Positions 12,033 through 24,730 of a stretch of DNA of 64,000 nt are shown piece by piece. Both the position numbers and the translations under genes were made by a program. How positions within the stretch are numbered: the stretch's first letter is position 1; each line of letters starts with the position of its first letter. The notes under the pieces were generated by a model. The model searched no databases, had not been told where the DNA came from, and saw only the letters and a list, made by a program, of their open reading frames with translations. The DNA comes from Acorus gramineus (lineage: Eukaryota; Streptophyta; Magnoliopsida; Acorales; Acoraceae). The DNA lies in the NCBI GenBank assembly GCA_030737835.1, contig CM060857.1:2380716-2444715 (forward strand). The letters are read 5' to 3'.

Positions 12033-12784
12033 AAAAACCTTATTCGCGCTATGCCCAAAATATATATTAGCTTTAAATATATGTTAAATGCACATAGACC
12101 TAGATATACTCATATATAAAATGTATTTATAATATCGATATAAATAACATAATGTAAATGAAATATTTATAGAATATTTAACTATCTAAAAACTTATTTC
12201 ATTTAATATACAGTACAATAAATTTATATATTATACAATATATATTTTTATATATTATAATAAAACTAATATAACAAGTTTTATAGAATTCAGTTAAGAT
12301 AGATTTAATTTTATATTATTAAAATTTTAATATATTAATTTTGAGTTATTAAATTTTTTGTATTTTGAGATGATTTACTTAAATTTGATTTTGAAATATT
12401 CAAATATATTTATGATTTACTTATGATTTTAAATTTTATATAAAAAGATATGAGTAATTGCTAAATTTAGAAAATGGTAAAAATGAAAATAAAAACTGGG
12501 TCACTTTTTTCACATGTTTCCTTATATAAAATACAAGTTTTTAAAGAAATATAAAATATGTGAAAATGATTTAATGTAGTATTGTTTTATCATTATTCAA
12601 AATCTCATTATATAGTTAGTTTAAACGTACAAAATCTCAGTATTAATTAAATACCTTAAGCCCTCAAAAAAAAAAAAAAACAAAAGACAAAAGACAAACA
12701 GTCTTAAACTCCTCATTTTGGGACTCGAGTGTCCGAATCAATTTAGGTTGCGAGAATTATCAAACTTTTTAGTTGTTAAATTCT

Positions 12785-13100
12785 TGGGGAAATTAATTAG
12801 GGGTCCCTGATCCTATCTCTAAAATAACAATAAGTTCCTGAACTGTTTTATAATAATAATAAGTCTCTAAACTCAAAATCTATTATCTTTGGATCCCTCA
12901 AACTAATAGAGTTACTAACAGCCATTGAAAATACCCTTTATACCCCTCCCACTTAAAACTCTCTCCCCCCAAAACTTTTTGACCTTCTCCTTTATGTAAA
13001 ACCATAGTCCCCTTATCTCCCTCATTTGAAATCCACTGTAGCCCCACCCCCTCCCCCCATTTCCACTCTCCTTCCCTATTAAACGAGATTTTTTTTGTAA
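12785..13100. repeat. Possible half copy of the 11513-12032 MITE family
   Basis: The sequence starting GGGGAAATTAATTAGGGGTC resembles the left terminus of the preceding element and continues with a similar TAAGTCTCTAAACT-type stretch. I could not find a matching right terminus. The flanking sequence (12033-12784 and 13100-13700) is very AT-rich with no gene seen. Confidence 0.35.
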
Positions 13101-13714
13101 TAAATTAAAAAGCGCAAACATATTATCAAATGCTTTTCAAAAAACAAACTTAATAAAAAAGTTACTTACGGATTTTCATCTAAAAATGTTGCTTTTTAAA
13201 AAGTAAAGAAAATGCGTTTCTTAGGAATCGAATTTATTTAAATACTTTATTTAAAATCTTATTATTCAAACATGTTTTCAAATGCTTATCTATGTGGATA
13301 CTTGTTACAAACACGCCGATGTTTACATCATTATAATCAGCTAATATAAGGAAAAAGAAAAGTTTTTTCATGCTTCATAGGTACTTCTGGTTTCCATATA
13401 TTTGCCAATGTGTTTCTCCAAACATGCTCTCATATATAAAGGGTTATGCTAGCTTGGATCAAACGATGCGCATGTAAAAAATGTAGAAAAAATACTTAAA
13501 CACAGTTCTGTTTAAAATTTCAACTGCAGTCTTTTTATAATTTTATTTTTTAAAACTATTTATATCATTTAATAAAGTAAATAATAGTATAAAATATATA
13601 TTTCAGTAAATTGTATGAATTTTTCTATAGAAAAATTAAATTTTTTTTTTTTTGTGGGTATTAAAAAAACTTTAATGATATATACATACATGAAATGAGG
13701 AAAACGGTCCCCAG

Positions 13715-13865
13715 CGGTCCCCAACGACTTCGGCCGTGTGGTAAGGGACATCCCCTCTCAAGGGAAATGCCATGTTTCAATCCTTGATGTTGTCAAAGTG
13801 ACCCACAAGTTTAAGCTGGTGGGCGGTCTTATAGGAAAATGATAGGTCTATGAGATATATTAGAG
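13715..13865 (+). repeat. Possible tRNA-derived SINE fragment
   Basis: The stretch contains GGCCGTGTGGTAAGG, resembling a pol III box A, and about 40 bp later GTTTCAATCCTTG, resembling a box B. It is followed by a short unique body and a T-run near 13870. This spacing is typical of tRNA-derived SINEs, but both boxes are degenerate and no target duplication was identified. Confidence 0.35.
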
Positions 13866-13897
13866 TAGCTTTTTTTGAGAAAAAAAAAAATATTTTG

Positions 13898-14120
13898 TGG
13901 TCCTTTATCCTGTAATAGATATTATATGCTATTATAGTGCATGGTGTAAAACAGATTGAGCTGTGTTTGGTTGCATGATTGCAAAATTGATTTTTGACAA
14001 AAGTCCCTTATACTATAATAGATATCATATGCTATCATAGAGTATGGGGGTTGTAGACCAACTGTAAAACAAATTGAGCTGCGTTTGGTTGCACAATCGC
14101 GAAATTGATTTTAACCAAAA
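13898..14120. repeat. Degenerate ~110-bp tandem duplication
   Basis: Two adjacent units share ATAGATATTATATGCTATTA / ATAGATATCATATGCTATCA, then TGTAAAACA.ATTGAGCTG and GTTTGGTTGCA. The GTTTGGTTGCACAATCGC segment of unit 2 resembles the termini of the Tourist-like MITE at 54793-55022, so this may be a decayed member of that family. Confidence 0.5.
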
Positions 14121-15690
14121 GCTAAGTTTAAAACTAATTTTGTCAGAAGCTACCTTTCAATATATTCTAAAAAACTCAAGTTTTGGTCAGATTTTTACAT
14201 AAATATGTCTATAGCTTTCAGCCCTTGCATTTTATATTTGGAAACGAGTTTGAAAAAAACAGCTTCTTACAAATTGAAAAGCTGTTCAAACCCGCTTTTA
14301 AAAAGGAGCATTGAGTGTATTAACATTCAAATATATAAAACCACCAATGTCTAATAATGCAGGCAGTGGCGGAGCTAGAAATTTGCTCTAGTGGGGGCAA
14401 TATTTAGCCAAATATTTTATTTTTTTAATCGAGAATTTTCATATACTATTTTCTTAATTAAGATCCATTTGCATTAAACATAAAATAAAAAAATTCAGAA
14501 TTACAAGGTGCATATGAAATAATAATATAAAAAAGCTAATACATCTTTTATAATTATTCAAAAATGAAATATAATAATATATGAACATGATAGTGTTATT
14601 TTCTTTTCCTAGGTTGAGAGAGAGAGAGAGAAGATAAGATAGAGAGTTCAGGAAAGAGTGAGTGAATTTTTTTTCTTGTTTGTTGTATTCATAGATCAGA
14701 AAGAGAGGGAGCGAGGAAGAGAAAAAAAAATCTAAAAATCAAATATTATTATTATTATATGATACAAAATTGAGGTCAAGTCAACAAACATTTAAGCTTA
14801 TTAGGATGAAAAATAAGTTAAAAAGAGGACATATAATTCACATCATTGTTTTGTGTTGCTTTTGTAAATCAGTACAGCAATACCCCATAAGAATTCAATG
14901 GGTATCCATCTAAAAGTATAATAATCATTATTCACTATTCTTGAGTGAAATTGTAGGTATTTCTTTCATAAAAAAAATTACAAAATAGAACATGTCCCAA
15001 GGGGGTGAGACGAAGAGAGGAATAACAAGAACATAAAAACAACAAAGCAAAACAAAGAGTGAGTAGAAAAGTATACTAGCCATTATTCACTATTTGGTTG
15101 TTATTATGTAAAAAGTTGATAAAAAAAATTACTAGGGTGATGAACATTTTCATGTAGATGTGGGTGTATGGATTAGTTAAATAAGATTCTTCAATGTTTA
15201 TAAATTAAGAAACAATAATAGAAACTAAATACTACTCATAAATAAAATAAACTATTTAGACAACATTAATATTGATGCGTGTAATACTTGATTATTTGAA
15301 AATCAAAATCACCAATTTTTAACCCAACTTTACAGCTAACTAAAAAATTGACGGAGAATAACAGACATTTTTAAAATAAAATGTTAATATTTTACATAAA
15401 TTAAATTTTAAAAATTATCTATACTAACTGAATAGAACAACAACAACTAGATAAAAAAGTGAGTGGGTGGTGGGTTAGTGGGGGCAGCTGCAAAAGAACA
15501 TAATAGAAGCAGCTCAAGCAGCTCAAATGGCTCCTCCAAAAACCATGGTATTCCAAACCAAACACCTTAAAAAACACTCAATCCCCCCCAAATCACACAC
15601 ACTCACTCACAATCAAATAAAAAAAAAATCCCAATCAACCAATACCCAATGCAGTAAAAATTATTGATCTCCTCCCCCTTCAAATCCAAA
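14121..15690. other. AT-rich upstream region of TOR1 with a possible hAT end
   Basis: At about 14366 the sequence CAGTGGCGGAGCTAGAAAT matches the typical left end of plant hAT elements, followed by GTGGGGGCAA. No complementary right end was found, so only a fragment is supported. A GA microsatellite lies at about 14619-14634. 15500-15690 is the likely promoter and 5' leader of the TOR1 gene. Confidence 0.4.
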
Positions 15691-15693
15691 TCT

Positions 15694-15727
<34 letters not shown>
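15691..15727. repeat. CT microsatellite in the TOR1 leader
   Basis: An uninterrupted CT dinucleotide run lies about 60-95 bp upstream of the TOR1 start codon. CT tracts in 5' leaders are common in plants and are prone to length change. Confidence 0.85.
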
Positions 15728-15730
<3 letters not shown>

Positions 15731-15786
15731 CATGGCTTCCTCTTCAACAATGCCATAACCATCCAAACAAACCCCAACATCGAACA

Positions 15787-18700
15787 ATGTCAAACCCAAA
15801 CCCTCACCCCTCCAAGCCCTCCAAACCCTCATCAAGACCCACCCAATCCCCCAAACCCTCTCCACCACCCACCACCACCACCACCACCCTCTCCTCCCAC
15901 CTCGCCATGGTCGAGCTCAAGCACCGCATCCTCTCCTCCCTCCAGAAGCTCTCCGACCGCGACACCCACCAAATCGCCATCGACGACCTCTCCTCCACCG
16001 TCCGTTCCCTCCCCATCGACGCCCTCCCCATGCTCCTCAACTGCTTCTACGACGCCTCCTCCTCCTCCTCCGACCCCTCCAAACCCTCCGTCGTCAAACG
16101 CGAGTCCCTCCGCCTCATGGCCCTCCTCTGCTCCTCCCACCCCGAACCCGCCTCCGCCCACCTCCCCAAGATCATCTCCCACGTCGTCCGGAGGCTCAAG
16201 GACTCCGACGCCTCCGTCCGTGACGCCTGCCGTGACACCGTTGGCTCCCTCTCCGGATTGTACCTGAGGGAGTCGTCCGAGGCGGCGACGCTGTTCGTGA
16301 AGCCGTTCTTTGAGGCGATGGGGGAGCAGAGCAAGCCCACCCAGGCCGGGGCCGCCGCGTGCCTCGCCAGGGTCGTGGAGTGCGCCTCCGCCGCTGCATC
16401 TGTTGGTGGAGATAATGCCGGGCCGCCGCCTCTGGTGGCATTTCAGAAGATGTGCCCCCGGGTTTGTAAGTACCTCAACAGCCAGACGTTCCTCGCCAAG
16501 CCGCAGATGCTCGGACTCGTTTCGAGTCTCTCTCAGGTTGGTTGAGATTAGGGAGGAAATTTTGAATGCAATGTGAAGGTCTTGAAGGATTGGAAGTTTT
16601 GGGATTGATTCAAGTGTTCAACTATACCCATTTCATGGAAATGGAGAAAAATCGTGTTTTGCCTTGAATGCTTAGACTTGTTTTGAGTCTCTCTCAGGTT
16701 AATTAAGATTAGGGAAGAAATTTTGAATGCTATGTGAAGGTCATGAAGGATTGGAAGTTTTGGGATTGATTCAACAATATCCATTTCATAGATATGGAGA
16801 AAAATCATGCTTTGCCTTGAATGCTTAGACTTATTTCGAGCCTGTCTCGGGTTGTTTTTTTTTCTTTCTTTGTTTTGTTTCTTTTGTTATACTTGCTATA
16901 AGATCAGTGAAGAATTTTGACTGCAAAATGAAGATCATGAAGAAGTGGGAATATTTGGGATTGATTCAAACCATACCCATTTGATAGAAATGGAGAACAT
17001 CATATTTTGCCTTGAAATCGGAAAGCGGTTTTCATGAGATCTCGAGCTTAGAATGATTTGAGGTGCATTTTGCAATGACCGTGTTACTAAAGTTGAGAAC
17101 TTGGGTAAGCTGTGATTGGGATGATGTTTGGATGGTGTATCTTCATTTGCAATGCTAGAATTCTGGAAGTCCGAATATGGGAGATTTTGCATTTAATACA
17201 GTTAAGTTGGTATTTGTTGAAGCCAACAGCGGTGAATCACCAGTGCTTGAGATTGATTTGTTGATGAAGAAGTGAGCATTATGTTTGGTACATTTTATTT
17301 TATCAATGATTTGTCGGATTTATGCAATTCGTTACATAGCAGTTAGCACATGATATTTACACATATTATTCATCATGTTTGTTAAGACTTTCATTTTTAG
17401 CAGCGCGTTTTGTTAATACATTGTACTTTTTAGTGGTGCATAATGAATATACGTACATGCATTAATTAATTGTGACAACTACTACATGAATTTCACGATT
17501 ATTTTCAAAATCTGCTTTTTTGCACATTAACCGTTCGTTTGTTTGGATATTCTATATTTCTATACTTGTATTTTCACCTTTAGCCCAAATTGGGGCAATT
17601 TTCATGTTGTTTTTTTTGGCATTTGAAAGACTAACCGAGGCAAACCAAAACCCATTGGTATTGGCTAATATCAGTCACATTAGTGCAAAACTATTAATTA
17701 GTGACTGATATAGTGATATCTATTGGTATTAGCTGATTGTATGCTCCACACTGCTCTACATATTCAGAATATTAAATTTTAGATTTTTTGCATACAACAG
17801 GAATGACGCGTAATGATAATCAATGTATTTACTGTGTTATAGGTTGGAGCAATCACACCCGCAAGCATGCAAGCATTGCTTCAAAGCATCCGTGATTGTC
17901 TTGAGAGTAGTGATTGGGCTACTCGTAAGGCAGCCGCTGATACATTGATAGTCTTGGCATGTCACTCAAGCCATTTGGTTGCTGAAGGGGCTGCTTCAAC
18001 AATAGCTGCACTTGAGGCTTGCAGATTTGATAAGGTTCCTTCATGACTTCCTCCTTTAGGTTGCTCAATATCTCTTTAAACCCTGTAATTTTGAGTGTAT
18101 GTCCAGGTTAAACCTGTTCGTGATAGCATGAACGAGGCATTGCTAAAATGGAAGAAGCTCACTGAAAAGGAAGAAGACAGAAATCCTGGGGATGCAAAAG
18201 GTTGTTTATTCTAGTGCAGACCATAGAATTGCATATAAAGATTTTTTCATCTGACCCATTGTTATGCCTGCTACTTCCATTTCATTCTTTTATCTTGTGA
18301 TTCATTTGGTTATATGTAATATTACAGATAGTAAAAATTCGGAGCTTTCCAAGTCCATGGAAAGATTAGACATTAAAGGGCTAAATCCAGTTGAGAGAAG
18401 ATCAGAGAAAGATGCATCAGATGTGTCTTCTCCAAACGCCGAACCATCATCAAAAGTCAGGAGCAGTAGCATATCAGACAAAAACATTGGCATATTGAAG
18501 AAAAAAGCACCTTCGTTGACGGACAAAGAGATAAACCTGGAGTTCTTCCAAAAAATGGAAACAAGAGGTTCAGATGATCTACCCATAGAGGTGGTGGTAC
18601 CACACAAACATCTTCATTCTTCCCACTCACAAGGTGAAGAAGAGTCAGAGTTGAATGATGCTGATTCGAGGGGGCAGTCGAGCCAAAATGAAACTCCATC

Positions 18701-21403
18701 TTGTGAATCCAATAATGCTAATCAGTCCAACATTGAGAGAAAAATAGGCGTCTATAATAAATTGCAAGACCCAGGTGACTTAGGACGGGACAAATGGATG
18801 GATCAAAGAGTGTTTAGGGGGAGGGACCCCAAAACAAGGGGCATTGATGTTGATGATAGAGCTGAAAATAATCAGACAGGTGCTCGTATAGGTTTTTCCA
18901 GAACCGATGCACACTCTGATGGTAATTCCATTACAAACAAGGGGAATTGGTTGGCCATTCAGAGGCAGCTATCGCAATTAGAAAGACAACAAGCCAGCCT
19001 CATGCAAATGTTGCAGGTTCTATGATCTCTCTCTCTCTCTCTCTATCGCACACACACATTGAGATTTAGCAAAAGATGCAATGCTTTGACATTTCACTTG
19101 TTATACGTTATAATTATAATGCCATGTATATCAGTATATGTACTTGTATTCTAATCATTCAGAAAATTCAGGATGCACTGCTGCTCCCCACATCTTTGTC
19201 CATGACTAATGTGTACCTAGCCAATACACCAAAAGCACTTAGGTGTTAATGATGCAGAAAGTTAGGCACTTAAACCATTTGTGTCATGTACTCCAGGTCT
19301 GGTCCACCTAGGTACCATATCCTGCACTGGCCAAATTCGCACGTAACATTGTCTGAATGTGTATCAAACTCTAAGTAAGATTATCCATTAGAAATGTATC
19401 TTGATTTCAAGAATCACCCATATGGGTTTGTGGTAATAAATTGTTAAGAGTGGACTCTTTTATTACTCTCTCGTTTTAATGTGGCCCATCTGCACTCTTC
19501 AATTGGATTTCAAAATATTTTACAGCCATTATGTATCTAGATGTATTCATTAGAGAATGCTTCTTGAGTATATGGTTTTCCCTAAATACACAATAGGCTG
19601 TTTTGTAACATTAGCTGAACTCAGGCTGCTGACAGTTTTATTTTTGCCGTCTTTTCAGTTTAATTCAGTTTTAGTACTTAATATGAACTATCAGAGTTAT
19701 GTTATGTTGTTATCAATGAAGAAAACTCGATATTGCTGTCAAACTTACTTCTGTTCCTTTTTTCACTTCGAATTTTTATGATTTAACTGTCATTTCAAAA
19801 TTAGTATGTAGACCTATTTTTCTCACCAACATCTCTGCAAACTTAGGATTTCATGGGTGGGTCTCATGACAGTATGGTAACTTTAGAAAACCGAGTGCGA
19901 GGACTTGAAAGAATTGTCGAGGAAATGTCTCGTGATTTGGCTGTATCATCAGGCAGGAGAGGGAGTAACATGATGTTGGGATTGGAGGGCCTCTCAAGCA
20001 GACATTCAAATAAGTTTAATGGCCTACCTGATTATCCAAACTCGAAGTTAGGTCGTGGTGGTGATGGCCGCATTTCATATTCTGAAAGGTTCCCACCATG
20101 GAAATCCGAAATGTCTGAGGCATGGGATCATTATTCGTATACTGGTTCAAGGAATGGGTATATAAGCTCTAGAAGAGCTATTCCTCGGGCAGAACATGAT
20201 GGTGATCAGATTGGCAATAGAAGAGCTTGGGACAAGGGAGCGGCAGGGCCTGTGAGACTCGGTGAGGGGCCTTCTGCGAGAAGTGTTTGGCAGGCCTCGA
20301 AGGATGAGGCGACTCTGGAAGCCATCCGGGTGGCTGGAGAAGATAATGGAACATCCCGAACTGCCACGCGAGTGGCGATTCCTGAATTGGATGCAGAAGC
20401 TATGACGAGTGATAACGTGGGGCATGAAAGGGGACCAACCTGGGATTCTTGGATACGCGCAATGGATGCTCTTCATGTTGGTGATGTTGATTCTGCGTAC
20501 TCAGAGGTTTTGTCGACGGGGGATGATCTGTTGCTTGTTAAACTGATGGACAAATCTGGACCTGTGCTGGATCAGCTGACCAATGAAATAGCAATTGAAG
20601 TCTTGCATGCAGTGGGGCAGTTTCTACAAGAACATAGCTTGTTTGATGTGGCTTTGTCTTGGACTCAACAGGTATGCCTTTGCATAGTTTTATACTTTTA
20701 TTTGATTGACATATATACAGTTGTTGATTTATAAAGTAGATAACTTCTAGATAAATTGCTAGATAAACTCTGAAAATTTAAAAGTAGCTATAACATTTAC
20801 CCCCAAATTGCTAGGTAAACTCTGAAAATATTAATGTAGCTATAGCATCTCTTTGTTACAGCTATAACTTATCCTAATTTTAGGGGATAAGAAAGTCTGT
20901 CAATTTTGCTCTTATTCACATTTGTCTAAATAGTACTAGAAGAAGGATTAAATGTTATTCTAGCCTCTAGACTGGACAGAAAATCCCTGTTTTCAATTCC
21001 AGATAGGGACAACTATTAGCTCTTTATCCTGATTTTTTTTAATAACATACAGGATAAGTTGCTCTTCTTTGACAGCTCATTCCCTTATCAAATCATGCTT
21101 TAGACTTTAGTGTACCTCTACATGATTTTGAAGTAGAAATCCTTATCATATCGATGTATCACATCAAAACCTAATGCATCATAATTTTATCACCTGCTGG
21201 TTCTGCAGTTGGCGGAGATGGTGATGGAAAACAGACCCGACGTTTTGGGCATCCCCGCGGAAGTCAAGAGAGAGCTATTGCTGAACCTTAATGAAGCATC
21301 TGCCATGGAGTTGCCCGACGATTGGGAAGGGGAGACGACGGACCAGCTGATGCTGCATTTGGCATCAGCTTGGGGGATCAACTTGCAACAGCTTGATAAG
21401 TAG
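15787..21403 (+). CDS. TOR1: TORTIFOLIA1/SPIRAL2-type microtubule-associated protein
   Basis: Six coding exons with GT-AG introns join in frame: 15787-16536, 17843-18034, 18107-18200, 18328-19016, 19847-20671 and 21209-21403. They give 914 aa, close to the ~860 aa of Arabidopsis TOR1/SPR2. After a Pro/Ser/Thr-rich start, residues ~45-345 form HEAT-type helices of the TOG-like domain (AMVELKHRILSSLQKLSDRD; VVRRLKDSDASVRDACRDTV). A polar, probably disordered middle follows. Around residues 555-605 is a predicted coiled coil (WLAIQRQLSQLERQQASLMQ, then LENRVRGLERIVEEM). A conserved C-terminal domain ends LMLHLASAWGINLQQLDK. Family members bind cortical microtubules and control minus ends, severing and helical growth. 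The start chosen is the first ATG after the CT-rich leader. Exon 1 is strikingly GC-rich and intron 1 is 1.3 kb. It could be a TOR1-like paralogue rather than TOR1 itself. Confidence 0.93.
16509..17020 (+). repeat. Tandem triplication of the TOR1 exon 1/intron 1 junction
   Basis: The sequence around the exon 1 donor (GAGTCTCTCTCAG|GTTGG) is repeated about 161 bp later (GAGTCTCTCTCAGGTTAATT, GT at 16698) and again about 153 bp later as GAGCCTGTCTCGGGTTG. Each copy carries the downstream AGGGA.GAAATTTTGAATGC and TTTTGGGATTGATTCAA blocks. A more diverged third body follows at about 16900-17020. The annotated donor is the first, because reading past it meets TGA within three codons. Confidence 0.85.
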
Positions 21404-21953
21404 CAAAATCTTTTCATGCCCCATCAATTTGTATATTTTTAACTGGTGTGGAAACTCTTGTGATTTTGAATTCAGAAGTGTTAAATGATCAACAGATACA
21501 ATACCATTGTTATTCTTGTTGGGTGTAAGTGATGCTGTTTTGAACTGGTGAAAAACTTTTCTGGACATGATCATTTTTTCTTGCCAAATCCAAATGAGGT
21601 CCACTTTCTGTAATGGGAAAATGTTAGGCACAGCCACGTTTACAGCTCCGCTTGCAATCAGCACAAGTTTTTTATTTTGTTTTAAAAAAATGATATATGA
21701 TGACAATTGAGCTATATATTTGAAGAATTTGAATATATTTATGTGTGATTAAGGCTATATTTGAATGTGAGATTGAGATGTTGAAATTCTTAAAATTTTT
21801 AGAGTTTTAAACTCGACTTTTGAAAAGCATTTTTTTATAATTTTTTAATTGTTAGATTTTTTAACTTGAAAAAGTAAGATGGTAGTTTGAAAAACCAAAT
21901 GTTGAAAAGTCGAGGTGCAATTGAGAATAGAGGTGAGTTTGGGTTGAATATGC
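21404..21953. other. TOR1 3' flank, no gene seen
   Basis: This holds the TOR1 3' untranslated region and AT-rich spacer. No coding exon or transposon end is evident. Confidence 0.4.
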
Positions 21954-22500
21954 ATTTGAGAATAGAGGTGCAATTCGGGCGGGTTGGGTCAGTTTGGAGC
22001 TCAACTCGAACCCAACCCAATCCAACCTTCGGGTTTGAGAAGTTCAATCCAAACCCAACCCATCGGGTTTTATTCGGGTTCGGATTGAGTTTGGATTTGA
22101 TTCAGATTAGGTTGGGTTAAACTCGGGTTGGGTTTTGGTTTGACTTGAAAAATATATTATTTTAAACTATTAAAATATCGTAAGAGTTAATTCCTCGTAC
22201 AAAAAAAAAACAAAAAAAAAATGAAAATGATGAACAATTTTATTCAGAGAATAAAGATATGAAAATTATAGAAGTAAAACATTTTAGATAAAAAAAACTA
22301 TATAATTCAAATTTTATTATACAAATTTAAAAATTATAATCATACTTAGAAAATTTTATTTAGATATGAAAACTTCGGTTCGAGTTGCCCTAACCCTCAA
22401 CCCAAACCGTCCAAATTGAGTTCGGGTTGCTCGGGCTGGGGTTGGGTTAGGGTTTTAACTCTCTAATTCAACCGGTCCAAGTTGCACGAATATTTAGCTT
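21954..22500. mobile_element. Probable MITE rich in GGGTTGGGT / ACCCAACCC words
   Basis: The left end AGGTGCAATTCGGGCGGGTTG and the right end CAACCGGTCCAAGTTGCACG are imperfect inverted repeats. Degenerate GGGTT words fill both ends and an AT-rich core lies between. No clean target duplication was found, so the borders are approximate. Open frames here are low-complexity artefacts. Confidence 0.5.
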
Positions 22501-23268
22501 TTTAAAAACAGAATCTATCCTTACACGGATCCAGACCTAAAATATGAATATCACATGGTGAAAATGAGTTCTTTCACGTATAAAAAAAATCTAATTTGAT
22601 CTATATTCTACTTTAAAATTTCTTGTGATATTCTCTTTTTACCCCCCTTTGAAAAGAGTAAATTATCAGTATTGTTATTATTTAACAATGTCACGTCGTA
22701 TATAGTCATTCACAATCTGAGATATTGATTCTATTTCGTACGCCAAACATGCAATCTAAACGTGATTTTATTCACATTAGTTTTCTAGTGATATTGATAA
22801 ATCATTGAAACAAACTTCGTTTATATTAATATAAATTATTGTAACAACATTCATTATTTAAGTTTCTAACTTCTAAGGTAAACTATGCAGGTGCCTTATA
22901 CAAGAATAAAAAAAAACTACAGCATTCATTTTGTTTGATCAAATTTTCTTGGTTAGTTTTCTTCATCTTCAAAGTTTTAATTAGAAAAAATAAAATATAT
23001 ATTTTAATGAATTGTATCAATAGATTATATTTGTACTAACTCTATACATGTAAACTTGAATTTTATGATGGTTAAACTTAATGAGTTGATGTTAATTTGA
23101 ATTTATGGTTGAATTTATATTGTTTTGGTTTATTAATTGTATATGATGTTTTTTATGTTTTATTTATCATATCTTTTATATACTAAATCTTCATTCTTTA
23201 AACATTCTTAATTATTTTTAAGCTTTATCATTATTTGAAAATGTATCAATAAGAGGAAGAAGAAGTAC
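22501..23268. other. AT-rich intergenic stretch, no gene seen
   Basis: No exon, RNA gene or repeat boundary could be supported. Confidence 0.4.
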
Positions 23269-23277
23269 ATGAAGAAA

Positions 23278-23597
23278 GAGACCAGATTCAATCAGGACTG
23301 GATCCTGTCAGTTCGGTCAGTACTGAACTAAACACCCCTTTAATCGAACTGCACAACGTATAAATTGAACTGCACAACTAATTGTTGGATATATATTTCA
23401 CTCTCCTATTAGATACTGATGATACTTAGTAATTCATATTTTTTTTCAATAGCTGATTGAATCCAATAAGAGAGTGAAATATATACCCAACAATTGGTTG
23501 TGCAGTTCGATTTATACGTTGTGCAGTTCGATTAAAGTAGTGCCCAGTTCGCTACTGACTGAACTGACCGGATCCAGTCAGGACTGGATCCGGCCTC
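23278..23597. mobile_element. Mutator-like foldback MITE
   Basis: The 320-bp element is almost entirely inverted repeat. The left arm GAGACCAGATTCAATC pairs with the right arm, whose complement reads GAGGCCGGATCCAGTC, and pairing continues through CGAACTGCACAACGTATAAA to about 115-130 bp per arm. Flanking 9-mers ATGAAGAAA (23269-23277) and ATGAAGAAG (23598-23606) match at 8 of 9, consistent with Mutator-type target duplication. Confidence 0.8.
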
Positions 23598-24044
23598 ATG
23601 AAGAAGATGAAATGTTGGAAGAGTACTCGATTTAATTTCACCAAAATTAGGGAGAGTACTTGATTTAATCCTTATTTTAAGGTAAAGACAATGTCTCGCA
23701 GTGAAAATATGTGAAAATCTATCTTTTACAGTATGCAAAAATATATAAAAATTTGTAAAAGTGTGTGAAAATCTACACATTTTATAAAATATATCATTTA
23801 AATATTGCCCATACGAATCTATGCCATAGAAATATGTGAAAGTCTCAATCGATTATCTCCATTATATTCCAAGGTTATAAGATAGGAATGAGCAGAATAC
23901 ACTAACAAAATACTAAAACGATCACAATGAAGAAATATGGATCAATTTTTTTAAGTAGTATTAATTGTTAGTTTTTAATGTGAGTTCATGAGCCGGATTA
24001 TGTATAACACCACCCCTAGTGACCATTTAATTTTGGATAATGCT

Positions 24045-24255
24045 AATTACAGTTCCTTTTGCTAGTTCCAATTCCAGTCTGCACGTGTTTTAGATTTTTT
24101 AAAATGGAATATCTTATCTAATGAGATACATGCTTTCGTAAAAAATAAAATTTTTACTCCAATGAATTATATGAATGTATTTATAGAAAAAGTAAAAAAA
24201 ATCTATCCGAGCATGTTCTGGTGATTTTTTTAACGACACATGTAGAATGAAATTG
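24045..24255. mobile_element. Second copy of the 9307-9530 MITE family
   Basis: Shares order and sequence with 9307-9530: a left part CAATTCCAGTCTGCACGTG, then TACATGCTTTCGTAAAAAAT and TTCTGGTGATTTTTT. The right terminus is decayed. No coding capacity. Confidence 0.5.
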
Positions 24256-24279
24256 AAAAAAACCGTGTAACACTAAAAC

Positions 24280-24690
24280 CCATGTTTGGATTGAGAATAG
24301 AAGGTGGAATACATGAGTGTAATGTGGAATAAAGAGTTTAAAACTATTTGGATGACTGTAATAAATGAGAATTTGCATGTCAGAATAAGCTGGTATAAAG
24401 TGGTATATGGATTCCGGCCAACCCCTGGAATTAAGTTATTCCATGTTATTCAACTCAAAAGAATATGTAAACCCACTATCAAATCAATTGTCATCACCTC
24501 TTATAAATTAATTGTCAAATCAGCTATCATCAAATTTTCACCTTTTATAAATTCTTATCCACACCATATTTTATCCAAACAACAAAAACTTTATTATTAT
24601 GTTTTTTAACGAGAATAATTTAAAAAACGACCAAACACAAAATCACTTTATTCATATTTATACCGGATTAATCCAAAACCTCGTAATAAC
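24280..24690 (-). mobile_element. MITE related to 43197-43645, upstream of RING copy 1
   Basis: Aligns in reverse orientation with 43197-43645. Shared parts include the block giving VYGF.PTPGIK in one chance frame, TTATCCAAACAACAAAA and AACGAGAATAATT. The similar translated frames of the two copies reflect shared repeat DNA, not a gene. The element ends within about 50 bp of the RING gene start, so it may form part of that promoter. Confidence 0.6.
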
Positions 24691-24730
24691 TTAATTTTCG
24701 TTTTTCTTCTCTAGCGCCACCTCCACGACC

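Noticed and set aside
14366..15490. Complete hAT element upstream of TOR1
   Set aside because: Only a left-end-like CAGTGGCGGAG is present. No complementary right end or 8-bp duplication was found.
15680..16441. Several long frames on the minus strand across TOR1 exon 1
   Set aside because: They are shadows caused by the high GC and codon bias of the + strand exon. No conserved motif.
21887..22120. Open frames on both strands around GGGTTGGGT repeats
   Set aside because: They come from the degenerate repeats of a probable MITE.
24304..24609. Open frame similar to one at 43302-43526
   Set aside because: Both frames are chance readings of the same MITE family in opposite orientations. The similarity is DNA-level repeat homology.
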